Assembly: GCF_006716765.1 (NCBI RefSeq)
Contig: NZ_VFPO01000001.1
Location: 3,162,001-3,226,000 of the forward strand
Direction: 5' to 3'
Origin: Actinomadura hallensis
GTDB taxonomy: Bacteria; Actinomycetota; Actinomycetes; Streptosporangiales; Streptosporangiaceae
Length of the DNA: 64,000 nucleotides
A program made the position numbers and the translations under genes. Shown here piece after piece: positions 28,483 through 35,536 of the stretch (the first letter of the stretch is position 1; every line of letters begins with the position of its first letter). The notes under the pieces were generated by a model that was not told where the DNA came from, ran no database searches, and saw nothing but the letters and a program-made list of their open reading frames with translations.

Positions 28483-28485
28483 CCC
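28470..28485. other. head-to-head deletion junction
   Basis: Homology to a MocR regulator (minus) and to a LysE exporter (plus) both end here, each lacking its N-terminus and with no promoter between them. MocR and LysE genes are commonly divergent neighbours, so a deletion of the intergenic region plus both 5' ends explains the arrangement. Confidence 0.55.
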
Positions 28486-29021
28486 AGGGGCGCCGGGCCG
28501 GGCTGATCTCCCTCGCGGGCGTCGCCGCGGGCTTCGGGGTCTACATCGCCGCGGCGGCCGCCGGGATCGCCGCCGTCTTCGCCCTCGTCCCGCCCCTCTA
28601 CACGGCCCTCAAGGCGGCCGGGGCGCTCTACTTGCTGTGGCTCGCCTGGCAGGCGGTCCGGCCGGGCGGGGCGGTCCCGTTCACCCCCGCGGAGCTGCCC
28701 GCCGACCCGCCGGGCCGGCTGTTCACCATGGGCCTGGTCACCAACCTGCTCAACCCCAAGATCGCGATCCTCTACGTGTCGCTGCTGCCGCAGTTCACCG
28801 ATCCGGACCGCGGTCACGTCGCCGTGCAGAGCGTCCTGCTCGGGCTCACCCAGCTCACCGTCGCGGTCGCCGTCAACGGCCTCATCGTGCTCGGCGCCGG
28901 CGGCGTCGCGCTCTTCCTCGCCGGACGGCCCGGCTGGCGCCGCGCCCAGCGGTACGTGATGGGGTCGGTGCTGGCCGGGCTCGCCGCCCACCTGGGCCTC
29001 GGCCGCCCCGCCGCCGCCTGA
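28479..29021 (+). CDS. LysE/RhtB-family exporter, N-terminally truncated
   Basis: A 180-residue remnant of a LysE-type amino-acid efflux protein. It begins at VTQGRRAGLISLAGVAAG, which corresponds to about residue 40-45 of full-length members. The first transmembrane helix and the TPGP motif are absent. The remaining helices and the NLLNPKIAIL motif (usually NxxNPK) are present. A GTG is available at 28479 but no promoter or ribosome site precedes it, and the truncated MocR gene starts at the same spot on the other strand. Function is doubtful. Confidence 0.75.
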   Translation: MTQGRRAGLISLAGVAAGFGVYIAAAAAGIAAVFALVPPLYTALKAAGALYLLWLAWQAVRPGGAVPFTPAELPADPPGRLFTMGLVTNLLNPKIAILYVSLLPQFTDPDRGHVAVQSVLLGLTQLTVAVAVNGLIVLGAGGVALFLAGRPGWRRAQRYVMGSVLAGLAAHLGLGRPAAA

Positions 29022-29112
29022 TCGACCTCTTTGCGAGCTTTATCGCTCTTTGCGGAAGTCCTCAGGATTCCTGCAGTGCGGCTTCAGCCCCCCGCGGTAC
29101 AGACTGGGCACC

Positions 29113-29805
29113 GTGACCCAAGCCAAGATCTTCGTCGTGGACGGCGAGGCCGACGTGGCGAGCCTCGTCGCGACCGCGCTGCACTACGAGGGCTTCGAGA
29201 CGGCCGTGGCCGGGTCCGGCGCCGAGGCGCTGGCGAGCGGCCCCCGCTTCGGCCCCGACCTGCTCGTCCTGGACGTGGCGCTGCCGGACGGCTCGGGCGT
29301 GGACGCCCGCGCCCGGCTCCGGCGCGGCGGCTGCGCGGCCCCGGCGGTGTTCCTCTCCGCCCGCGACGCCGCCGAGGACGAGTTGAAGCGGCTGACCGCC
29401 GGCGGCGACGACCACGTCCCCAAGCCGTTCAGCCTGGAGGAGCTGAACGCGCGCGTCCGCGCCGTCCTGCGCCGCACCCGCCCCGGCGTGCGGGAGCGGG
29501 CCCGGCTGTCGTTCGCCGACCTGGAGCTCGACGAGGACGCCGGGGAGGTCCGGCGCGGCGGCGTCCCGGTCGACCTCGCCCCCACCGAGTTCGCGCTGCT
29601 GCGGTACCTGCTGCTCAACTCCGGCCGGGTGCTGACCAAGCGGCAGATCCTCGACCACGTCTGGGAGTACGACTTCACCGGCGGCGAGGCGGTCGTCCAG
29701 GCCCGCATCAGCGGGCTGCGCCGCAAGCTCGACGACCGCGGGCCGCGCCTCATCCACACCGTGCCGCGGGTCGGGTACGTCCTGCGCATGCCCCGGCCCG
29801 GCTGA
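29113..29805 (+). CDS. orphan OmpR-family response regulator
   Basis: A 230-residue regulator with a receiver domain (1-120) and an OmpR winged helix (about 135-228). The phosphoacceptor is Asp54 (LLVLDVALPDG), with Ser82 and Lys104. The first acidic pair is Asp10-Gly11-Glu12 (VVDGEADV), one acid short of the usual DDE, so magnesium binding may be weaker. I chose the GTG at 29113, which starts the conserved TQAKIFVVD; the frame opens 63 bases earlier without homology. No histidine kinase is adjacent. It stands just before the DUF881 genes, which it might control. Confidence 0.88.
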   Translation: MTQAKIFVVDGEADVASLVATALHYEGFETAVAGSGAEALASGPRFGPDLLVLDVALPDGSGVDARARLRRGGCAAPAVFLSARDAAEDELKRLTAGGDDHVPKPFSLEELNARVRAVLRRTRPGVRERARLSFADLELDEDAGEVRRGGVPVDLAPTEFALLRYLLLNSGRVLTKRQILDHVWEYDFTGGEAVVQARISGLRRKLDDRGPRLIHTVPRVGYVLRMPRPG

Positions 29806-29848
29806 GCCGGAGCCGGTCCCGCAGGCCGTCCCTTGCCATGATGGGGCG

Positions 29849-30790
29849 GTGACCGCACCACAGGACCCCGGCGGCCCCGGCGAACCGGCCGGAGGCGGCG
29901 CCGGCCGCGGCGGGCCCCGGGCGGCCGGGCGGAGGCCCGGCACCCGGACGCCGCTGCTCGCCGGCCTGCTCGCCGGCGAGCTCCCCGACCCCGGATACGC
30001 CGCGGCCGCCGCCCGGCGCGCCCGCCGCACCGGCGGCCCGGCCCGCCGCCCGGGACGGCTGCGGGGCGGCGGCGTCCTGCTGGTCCTCGTCCTCACCGGC
30101 ACGCTGGTCGCCGTCGCCGGCGCGGAGGTGCGCCGCGGCGAGCCCGTCGCGGCCCAGCGGCGCTCCCGCCTCGTCGAGGAGATCAACGCCCGCACCGCCG
30201 AGACCGACGCCCTGCGGCGCCGCCTCGACCGGCTCCGCGCCGAGACCGGGCGCCGCCGCGCCGCCGCGCTGGCCCGCAGCGACGCGGGCCGCGACGCCCG
30301 GGAGCGGCTCGCCCGGGCGGCCGCGGCGGCGGCGGCCGCGCCCGCCGGGGGCGAGGCGCTCGTCGTCACGCTGGACGACGCGCCGCGCGCCGGAACGGAC
30401 TCGCCCGGCCCGCGGGACGGCGCCGCCGCGGGGGCGCGGGTCTATGATCGGGACCTCCAGATCCTGGTGAACGGGCTGTGGGCGGCGGGCGCCGAGGCCA
30501 TCGCCGTCAACGGGATGCGGCTCACCGCGACCACCGCGATCCGCTCGGCCGGCGAGGCGATCCTGGTCGACTACCGGCCGCTGACCCGTCCCTACGAGGT
30601 GACGGCGCTGGGCGATCCCGGCCGCCTGCGGGACGCCTTCGCGGGCTCGGCCGCCGACCGGCGCCTGCGGGCCCTGAAGGAGCGGCACCGGATCGCCTAC
30701 GGCACGCGCCGGTCGCCGGACGCGCGCCTGCCCGCGGCGGGCCCGCCCCGGCCGCGGTACGCCGTCCCCCGCGAGGGAGGCGGCCGGTGA
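29849..30790 (+). CDS. DUF881 membrane-anchored protein (first copy)
   Basis: A 313-residue protein with a long Gly/Pro/Ala-rich cytoplasmic start, one transmembrane helix (about 76-95), a coiled coil (about 100-155) and a C-terminal DUF881 domain (VYDRDLQILVNGLWAAGAEAIAVNGMRL). In mycobacteria the homologue is Rv1823, in the same cluster; function is unknown, with a suspected link to the envelope or division. GTG start. It is followed by the small basic protein and a second DUF881 gene, forming a conserved trio. Confidence 0.85.
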   Translation: MTAPQDPGGPGEPAGGGAGRGGPRAAGRRPGTRTPLLAGLLAGELPDPGYAAAAARRARRTGGPARRPGRLRGGGVLLVLVLTGTLVAVAGAEVRRGEPVAAQRRSRLVEEINARTAETDALRRRLDRLRAETGRRRAAALARSDAGRDARERLARAAAAAAAAPAGGEALVVTLDDAPRAGTDSPGPRDGAAAGARVYDRDLQILVNGLWAAGAEAIAVNGMRLTATTAIRSAGEAILVDYRPLTRPYEVTALGDPGRLRDAFAGSAADRRLRALKERHRIAYGTRRSPDARLPAAGPPRPRYAVPREGGGR

Positions 30791-30854
30791 ACGGACGAGG
30801 ACGGTGCGGAGCGGCGGCGGTGCGGGAACGGCCGCCGGGAGGGGTGATCCGGAC

Positions 30855-31187
30855 GTGATCGCGCTGATCGGGCTGCTGATCGGCGTGGCGCTGGGGCTGC
30901 TGCTCCAGCCGGACGTGCCGATCTGGCTGCAGCCGTACCTGCCGATCGCGATCGTCGCGGCGCTCGACGCCATGTTCGGCGGCCTCCGCGCCCGGCTGGA
31001 GGGCGTCTTCGACGAGAAGGTGTTCGTGGTCTCGTTCGTCGGCAACACCGTCATCGCCGCGCTGATCGTGCTCCTCGGCGACCAGCTCGGCGTCGGCTCC
31101 CAGCTGTCCACCGGCGTCGTGGTCGTCCTCGGCATCCGGATCTTCGCCAACGTCGCGGGCATCCGGCGGAAGCTGTTCGGCGCATGA
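30855..31187 (+). CDS. sbp: small basic protein (Sbp, DUF1290)
   Basis: A 110-residue protein with three transmembrane helices. The family features are present: an initial IALIGLLIGVALGLLL helix, the PIAIVAALDAMFGGLRA motif, and a final GIRIFANVAGIRRKLF. In Firmicutes the gene lies in the ftsA-ftsZ region; in actinobacteria it is always between DUF881 genes. The GTG at 30855 was chosen because homology starts there and GGGAGGGG lies about ten bases upstream. Its stop overlaps the next ATG. Confidence 0.9.
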   Translation: MIALIGLLIGVALGLLLQPDVPIWLQPYLPIAIVAALDAMFGGLRARLEGVFDEKVFVVSFVGNTVIAALIVLLGDQLGVGSQLSTGVVVVLGIRIFANVAGIRRKLFGA

Positions 31188-31957
31188 GCGCCGCCCAGGA
31201 CCCGCACCGGGACCGGCCGCTGGACGAGAGCGGGGACGGGACCGCCGGCGCGGACGGCGACGGGCCCTGGGAGGAGCCCGCGGGCCTGCGGGGGCTCCTC
31301 CCGCTGCTGAGACCGGGAGGCTGGCGCGGGCAGCTCGCCGTGGGTCTGCTGTGCCTCCTGCTCGGCTTCGCCGTCGTCGTCCAGGTCCGGTCGTTCGACA
31401 GGGACACCACGTTCGCCACCGCCCGGCAGGACGAGCTCGTCGGGGTCCTGTCCGATCTGGGCCAGCGCTCCGAGCGGCTGCGGGGCGACATCCGCGAGCT
31501 GGAGGACACCAAGGCGGAGCTGGAACGCGACGCCGAGGGCGGGACCGCCCTGAAGGAGGCCCGCGAGCGCGCCACCGCCTACGGCCTGCTCGCCGGCACC
31601 CTGCCCGCCGAGGGCCCCGGCATCGAGATGGTGATCAACGACCCCGGCGGCGGCGTGCGGGCGGTCGACCTCCTGGACGCCCTGCAGGAGCTCCGCGACG
31701 CGGGCGCGGAGGTCGTCCAGATCAACGACGTGCGCGCCGGAGTCGACACCTACTTCATCGACACCGGCCGCGGCATCGTGTGCGACGAGCGGGTCCTCAC
31801 CGCCCCGTACCGGTTCCTGGCCATCGGCGACCCCCACACCATGACCACCGCTCTGAACATCCCCGGGGGGCTGGTCAAGACCGTTCAGGGAGCGGGCGCC
31901 ACCGTCCTGATCAACCCGCGCGCGAAAGTCACCGTGGGCGCGGTACGGTCTCCGTAG
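31184..31957 (+). CDS. DUF881 membrane-anchored protein (second copy)
   Basis: A 257-residue protein with an acidic N-terminus, one transmembrane helix (about 50-68), a coiled coil (about 80-120) and a DUF881 domain (GPGIEMVINDPGG, QINDVRAGVDTYFID). It shares architecture but not sequence detail with the copy 400 bases upstream, so the pair is an old duplication. Starts inside the sbp stop (ATGA), so translation is coupled. In M. tuberculosis gcvH follows here; in this window it does not. Confidence 0.87.
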   Translation: MSAAQDPHRDRPLDESGDGTAGADGDGPWEEPAGLRGLLPLLRPGGWRGQLAVGLLCLLLGFAVVVQVRSFDRDTTFATARQDELVGVLSDLGQRSERLRGDIRELEDTKAELERDAEGGTALKEARERATAYGLLAGTLPAEGPGIEMVINDPGGGVRAVDLLDALQELRDAGAEVVQINDVRAGVDTYFIDTGRGIVCDERVLTAPYRFLAIGDPHTMTTALNIPGGLVKTVQGAGATVLINPRAKVTVGAVRSP

Positions 31958-32262
31958 CGGGGACGGGGACGCCGCGGACCGCCGCCGGGCGCGGGCGCCG
32001 CGGACGGGCGGTCCGCGCGGCGGCGTAGACCTGCGATCATTGACGAAGGTAGTTTGGTCCAGTCGGCTCGCCGTTCCAGTTGACCCCTCGGGTCATACCG
32101 CGTAAGTTGCGGCGACCGTCGCGCGAGCGGCCGGTGAGCTGGACCGTGGTCGGGGGCGGTTCCCCGGCGTGGGTTGGTTTGATGGATGCGCGTGGCGCAG
32201 GCGGCTCCCGCTGCGGCGGGGTCCGCGGGCGGCACGCCGATGGTAGGAGGCCGAGCCGATCG
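31958..32262. other. 305-base gap between DUF881 and FHA genes
   Basis: This gap holds the FHA-gene promoter and leader described separately, and an isolated TTGACGAA at 32040-32047. I see no coding sequence or gcvH remnant. Confidence 0.6.
32080..32108 (+). promoter_or_regulatory. FHA-gene promoter with inverted repeat
   Basis: -35 TTGACC (32080-32085), 17-base spacer, -10 TAAGTT (32103-32108): a near-consensus housekeeping promoter. The palindrome TGACCC-N3-GGGTCA (32081-32095) overlaps the -35 and part of the spacer, where MerR-type proteins usually bind; autocontrol by the downstream MerR is an inference. The predicted leader is about 148 bases. Confidence 0.6.
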
Positions 32263-32799
32263 ATGCCGAGCGTCTACTGCACGCAGTGCGGTCACGCCAA
32301 CCCGGACGATGCCCGCTTCTGCTCGAACTGCGGCACTCCGCTCACCCGGAGTCCCTCCTCGCCCCCGCCTCCCCGTGAGTCGCCCGGCGAGTCCACGTCC
32401 ACGATCTCCATCGGCGGGTTCGAGGCCCTGGACACCGACGCGGGCGCGGAGGAGCCCGCCGGCCCCGACCAGGCGGCCGTGGAGGCGCTCCCGCCGGGGA
32501 CCGCGCTGCTCGTCGTCAAGCGCGGCCCCAACGCCGGCAGCCGGTTCCTCCTCGACAAGGACCGCACGTCCTGCGGCCGGCACCCCGAGAGCGACATCTT
32601 CCTGGACGACGTCACCGTCTCCCGCAGGCACGCCGAGTTCGCCCGCCAGGGCGGCGCGTTCTCCGTCCGCGACGTGGGCAGCCTCAACGGCACCTACGTC
32701 AACCGGCAGCGGATCGACCAGGCGGGCCTGTCCAGCGGCGACGAGGTGCAGATCGGCAAGTTCCGGCTGGTGTTCCTGACCAACCCCGCGCACGGCTGA
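32263..32799 (+). CDS. FHA-domain protein with N-terminal zinc ribbon (GarA/OdhI-like)
   Basis: A 178-residue protein. Residues 1-26 form a zinc ribbon (Cys6, Cys9, Cys20, Cys23), then a Pro/Ser linker and an FHA domain (about 82-172) with the phosphothreonine-binding Gly-Arg, Ser-Arg-Arg-His and Asn-Gly-Thr residues. Its place before the MerR and nuclease genes matches M. tuberculosis garA, whose product inhibits 2-oxoglutarate dehydrogenase and binds glutamate dehydrogenase. GarA's ETTSVF phosphosite is replaced by ESTSTI (about 44-49), which still offers threonines. The zinc ribbon is an addition not found in GarA as I remember it. Start ATG chosen by the zinc-ribbon homology. Confidence 0.85.
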   Translation: MPSVYCTQCGHANPDDARFCSNCGTPLTRSPSSPPPPRESPGESTSTISIGGFEALDTDAGAEEPAGPDQAAVEALPPGTALLVVKRGPNAGSRFLLDKDRTSCGRHPESDIFLDDVTVSRRHAEFARQGGAFSVRDVGSLNGTYVNRQRIDQAGLSSGDEVQIGKFRLVFLTNPAHG

Positions 32800-32830
32800 C
32801 GGGCGCGGCAGGACACGAGGTCGCGCGACG

Positions 32831-33583
32831 ATGGGAGGGGCCTTGAACGCGCAGCCAGCCCGGTCCCTGATGACGATCGGGGACGTCCTCGGCCTGCTCA
32901 GGCCCGAGTTCCCCGACATCACGGTCTCCAAGATCAGGTTCCTGGAGGCCGAGGGGCTCGTCGAGCCGCAGCGCAGCCCGTCCGGCTACCGCAAGTTCTC
33001 CGACGCCGACGTGGAGCGGCTCCGGTTCGTCCTCACCGCCCAGCGCGACCACTACCTGCCGCTGCGGGTCATCCGCCGGCACCTGGAGGCGCGCGACCGC
33101 GGCGAGAGCGTCCCGCCCCTCGGGCAGCCCGTCCCGCAGCCCGTCCCGCAGCCCGTCCCGCAGCCGAGGCGCCCCCGCACGCTCGTGGCCGCCGACACCA
33201 CCGCCGAGGACCCCTCCGTCCGGCTGACGCGCCGCCAGCTCCTCGACGGCGCCGGCATCGACGAGGCCCTCCTCGCCCGGCTCGAGGAGTACGGCCTGGT
33301 CCGCCGGATCGGCGCGCACTACGAGGGCCACGCCCTCGCCGTCGCGCGGGCCGCGGCCGCCCTCGGCGACTACGGCTTCGAGGTGCGGCACCTGCGCGCG
33401 GTCAAGGCCGCCGCCGACCGGCAGGTCGGCCTCATCGAGCAGATCATCGCGCCGCAGCTGCGCCGCCGCAGCCGCGGCGCCCACGAGGAGGCCGCCGAGA
33501 CCGCGCGGGAGATCGCCGCGCTGTCGGTGAAACTCCACGCGGCGCTGCTCTCGGCCGGTCTCCACGAAAGCCTCGACCACTGA
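32831..33583 (+). CDS. ftsR: MerR-family regulator, FtsR-like
   Basis: A 250-residue regulator. The N-terminal MerR winged helix (about 14-85, TIGDVLGLLRPEFPDITVSKIRFLE) has the long wing and FPDIT insert of FtsR, known in Corynebacterium as an activator of ftsZ. A middle linker holds a QPVP repeat, and the C-terminus (about 130-245) is a helical effector domain. Start is uncertain between ATG 32831 and TTG 32843; GGGAGGGG suits the TTG. Position matches Rv1828. Confidence 0.87.
   Translation: MGGALNAQPARSLMTIGDVLGLLRPEFPDITVSKIRFLEAEGLVEPQRSPSGYRKFSDADVERLRFVLTAQRDHYLPLRVIRRHLEARDRGESVPPLGQPVPQPVPQPVPQPRRPRTLVAADTTAEDPSVRLTRRQLLDGAGIDEALLARLEEYGLVRRIGAHYEGHALAVARAAAALGDYGFEVRHLRAVKAAADRQVGLIEQIIAPQLRRRSRGAHEEAAETAREIAALSVKLHAALLSAGLHESLDH
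33125..33160. repeat. 12-bp tandem repeat, three units
   Basis: Three identical units CAGCCCGTCCCG (33125-33160) encode the QPVP repeats in the linker of the MerR protein. Confidence 0.9.
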
Positions 33584-33725
33584 TCATGGACGCCGCGGAG
33601 GATTTTCCCGCACCCGCGGAATCACGAGCCGTCCTGGGTCGGGTGTACGTTGGCTACAGGGTTCGGTCACGCATCGATCCGCTGCACGAGGTGATCGGGA
33701 CAGCGAGAACCAGCAGGGAGCCGCA

Positions 33726-34196
33726 GTGAAGCAGATGGAGGTCGTCGGCGTCCGGGTCGAGATGCCCTCCAATCAGCCGATCGTCCTTTTGAAGGAGACG
33801 GAGGGCGATCGCTACCTGCCCATCTGGATCGGGGCGGTCGAAGCGACCGCGATCGCCTTCGCCCAGCAGGGGGTGCTGCCCGCGCGCCCCCTCACGCACG
33901 ACCTGTTCCGGGACGTCCTGGACGCCCTCAGCGTCCAGTTGCGCACCGTCAACATCACCGATCTTCGCGAGGGCATCTTCTTCGCCGACCTCATCTTCTC
34001 CAACGGGGTGGAGGTGAGCGCCCGCCCCTCCGACTCCATCGCCCTCGCCCTGCGCACCGGCGCGACGATCTTCGCCAGCGAGGACGTCCTGGAGGAGGCC
34101 GGCGTCGCGATACCGGACGAGCAGGAGGACGAGGTCGAGAAGTTCCGGGAGTTCCTGGACACGATCTCCCCGGAGGACTTCGGCCGCGCCGGCTGA
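33726..34196 (+). CDS. bifunctional nuclease family protein (DUF151)
   Basis: A 156-residue protein of the BFN/DUF151 family (KETEGDRYLPIWIGAVEATAIAFA; ARPSDSIALALRTGATIFA). Homologues cleave DNA and RNA or bind nucleic acids; the physiological role is not settled. GTG start with AGGGAG five bases upstream. It lies between the two MerR genes, as in M. tuberculosis Rv1829. A short acidic C-terminal tail (DEQEDEVEKF) follows the core. A hairpin lies just past the stop. Confidence 0.9.
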   Translation: MKQMEVVGVRVEMPSNQPIVLLKETEGDRYLPIWIGAVEATAIAFAQQGVLPARPLTHDLFRDVLDALSVQLRTVNITDLREGIFFADLIFSNGVEVSARPSDSIALALRTGATIFASEDVLEEAGVAIPDEQEDEVEKFREFLDTISPEDFGRAG

Positions 34197-34204
34197 CGCC
34201 ACCG

Positions 34205-34222
34205 CCCCTGCTCCGGCAGGGG
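34205..34222 (+). terminator. terminator hairpin after DUF151
   Basis: A 7-bp perfect stem (34205-34211 with 34216-34222, CCCCTGC/GCAGGGG) with a four-base loop, nine bases after the stop. No U-tract. Confidence 0.5.
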
Positions 34223-34761
34223 TGCGCCGCCCGGTCCCGGGACCGCACCCCCACCGTCTCGTCACCTCGTCTTCACGCCCTGGCGAACGGGCCCCCTGAC
34301 CGCTGCGCTGTGCGGCGATGCTCACCTGGAGGGGGACGGTTGGCCGGAGCCGCCGCCACCGGCCCCTCTCCGTGCTCCCAGGGCCCGCCTCGCGGCGGAG
34401 CGCGAGGGCGCGCCGCCGCGCGGGCACGAAGGCGTGCGCGGGCGCGAAGGCGCGGTAAAGCTTCCTCACGCGGGCTTGGCCCGCCGCTGGTGATCTTGAG
34501 GGGGAGCCGGGTGCATGAAGCGGGGTGCCCGGGGAATCCGGAAGACATGGGGGAAGGCGCAAGGTCCGGGACGAGTCGGATGCGTGGGGAATATCACGCT
34601 GCGGTGTATGTTCATACTGTGCGGCGCTTGGTTCTGCATCGCCCTGGACTGGCGGTTTTCCCTGGGGAACCATCGGGGTAGGAGTGAACTGACGGCCGAG
34701 GTGCGCAGTTTGCCCACGTGAAGCCGGTTCATCCGGGCATGCGACGCGCCGACGGTGAACG
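34223..34761. other. long non-coding gap before the second MerR gene
   Basis: About 540 bases with only improbable open frames (for example 34310-34681 and 34515-34721, whose translations show no domain or normal codon use). The DNA is noticeably less GC-rich from 34,570 to 34,700. A small dyad GTATG-TT-CATAC is at 34606-34617. I see no tRNA or recognisable ncRNA. Confidence 0.5.
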
Positions 34762-34790
34762 TTGACCACACCCTGACCGGCACCTACCGT
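34762..34790 (+). promoter_or_regulatory. promoter of the second merR gene
   Basis: -35 TTGACC (34762-34767), exactly 17 bases, -10 TACCGT (34785-34790). The predicted start near 34,797 gives a leader of about 72 bases containing the stem-loop at 34803-34846. Confidence 0.65.
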
Positions 34791-34802
34791 GCTGGTGGAA
34801 CA

Positions 34803-34846
34803 CCCGTGGTGTAATTCGTCAAACCCCCTTGACGAAGCGCCACGGG
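34803..34846 (+). promoter_or_regulatory. two-tier inverted repeat in the merR leader
   Basis: Outer arms CCCGTGG (34803-34809) and CCACGGG (34840-34846); inner arms TTCGTCAA (34815-34822) and TTGACGAA (34829-34836), all perfect, with loop ACCCCC. As RNA it would be a 44-base hairpin starting about six bases into the transcript and ending 12 bases before the GGAGG ribosome site. As DNA it could be an operator. Function unknown. Confidence 0.7.
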
Positions 34847-34868
34847 ATGATAGAAGCCGGAGGTCCGC

Positions 34869-35471
34869 GTGGCGGTGAGCAGCGGCGAGGGCAAGGCGAC
34901 CCCCGACAGGCACATGGCGTCCCGCCGTGCCGGAGAGCAGGGACTGCTCTTCGACACGGAGGTGTCGGTGCCGCCGGAGGATGTCGGCTACCGCGGCCCG
35001 ACGGCGTGCGCGGCCGCGGGGATCACCTACCGGCAGCTCGACTACTGGGCGCGGACCAAGCTCGTCGAGCCGAGCGTCAGATCGGCTCAGGGGTCGGGCA
35101 GCCAGCGCCTCTACAGCTTCCGCGACATCCTCGTCCTGAAGGTCGTGAAACGGCTCCTCGACACGGGCGTGTCGCTGCAGCAGATCCGGACGGCGGTGAC
35201 GCACCTGCGCGACCGCGGCGTCCGCGACCTGGCGCAGATCACGCTCATGAGCGACGGCGTCAGCGTGTACGAGTGCACGTCGGCCGACGAGGTCGTCGAT
35301 CTGCTGCAGGGCGGGCAGGGCGTGTTCGGCATCGCCCTCGGGAGGGTGTGGCAGGAGGTCGAGGGCAGCCTCGCGGAACTACCCGGTGAGCGGGCGGCCG
35401 CCGCCGACGCGCCCGCCGAGCACCCCCACGACGAGCTGGCCGGACGGCGGCGCGCACGCCGCACCGGCTGA
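34869..35471 (+). CDS. MerR-family regulator (Rv1830-like)
   Basis: A 200-residue regulator with a MerR winged helix (about 40-115; GYRGPTACAAAGITYRQLDYWARTKLVEPS) and a short C-terminal domain. It is the second MerR protein of the cluster, at the position of M. tuberculosis Rv1830. Target genes are unknown; the leader stem-loop may be its own site. GTG start with GGAGG at 34859-34863. The tail after about 170 is Ala/Glu/Arg-rich and probably disordered. Confidence 0.88.
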   Translation: MAVSSGEGKATPDRHMASRRAGEQGLLFDTEVSVPPEDVGYRGPTACAAAGITYRQLDYWARTKLVEPSVRSAQGSGSQRLYSFRDILVLKVVKRLLDTGVSLQQIRTAVTHLRDRGVRDLAQITLMSDGVSVYECTSADEVVDLLQGGQGVFGIALGRVWQEVEGSLAELPGERAAAADAPAEHPHDELAGRRRARRTG

Positions 35472-35536
35472 ACTCTCCCGATCCGAGACCCCGTGACCCG
35501 TGACGCCGGCGAGGCCGGTGAACTCCCCGAGAATCC

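Noticed and set aside
34606-34617. Dyad GTATG-TT-CATAC
   Set aside because: Too short and isolated to call an operator; recorded only as part of the gap.
34310-34721. Small open frames in the gap before the second merR
   Set aside because: Compositionally biased translations, no ribosome site and no recognisable domain.
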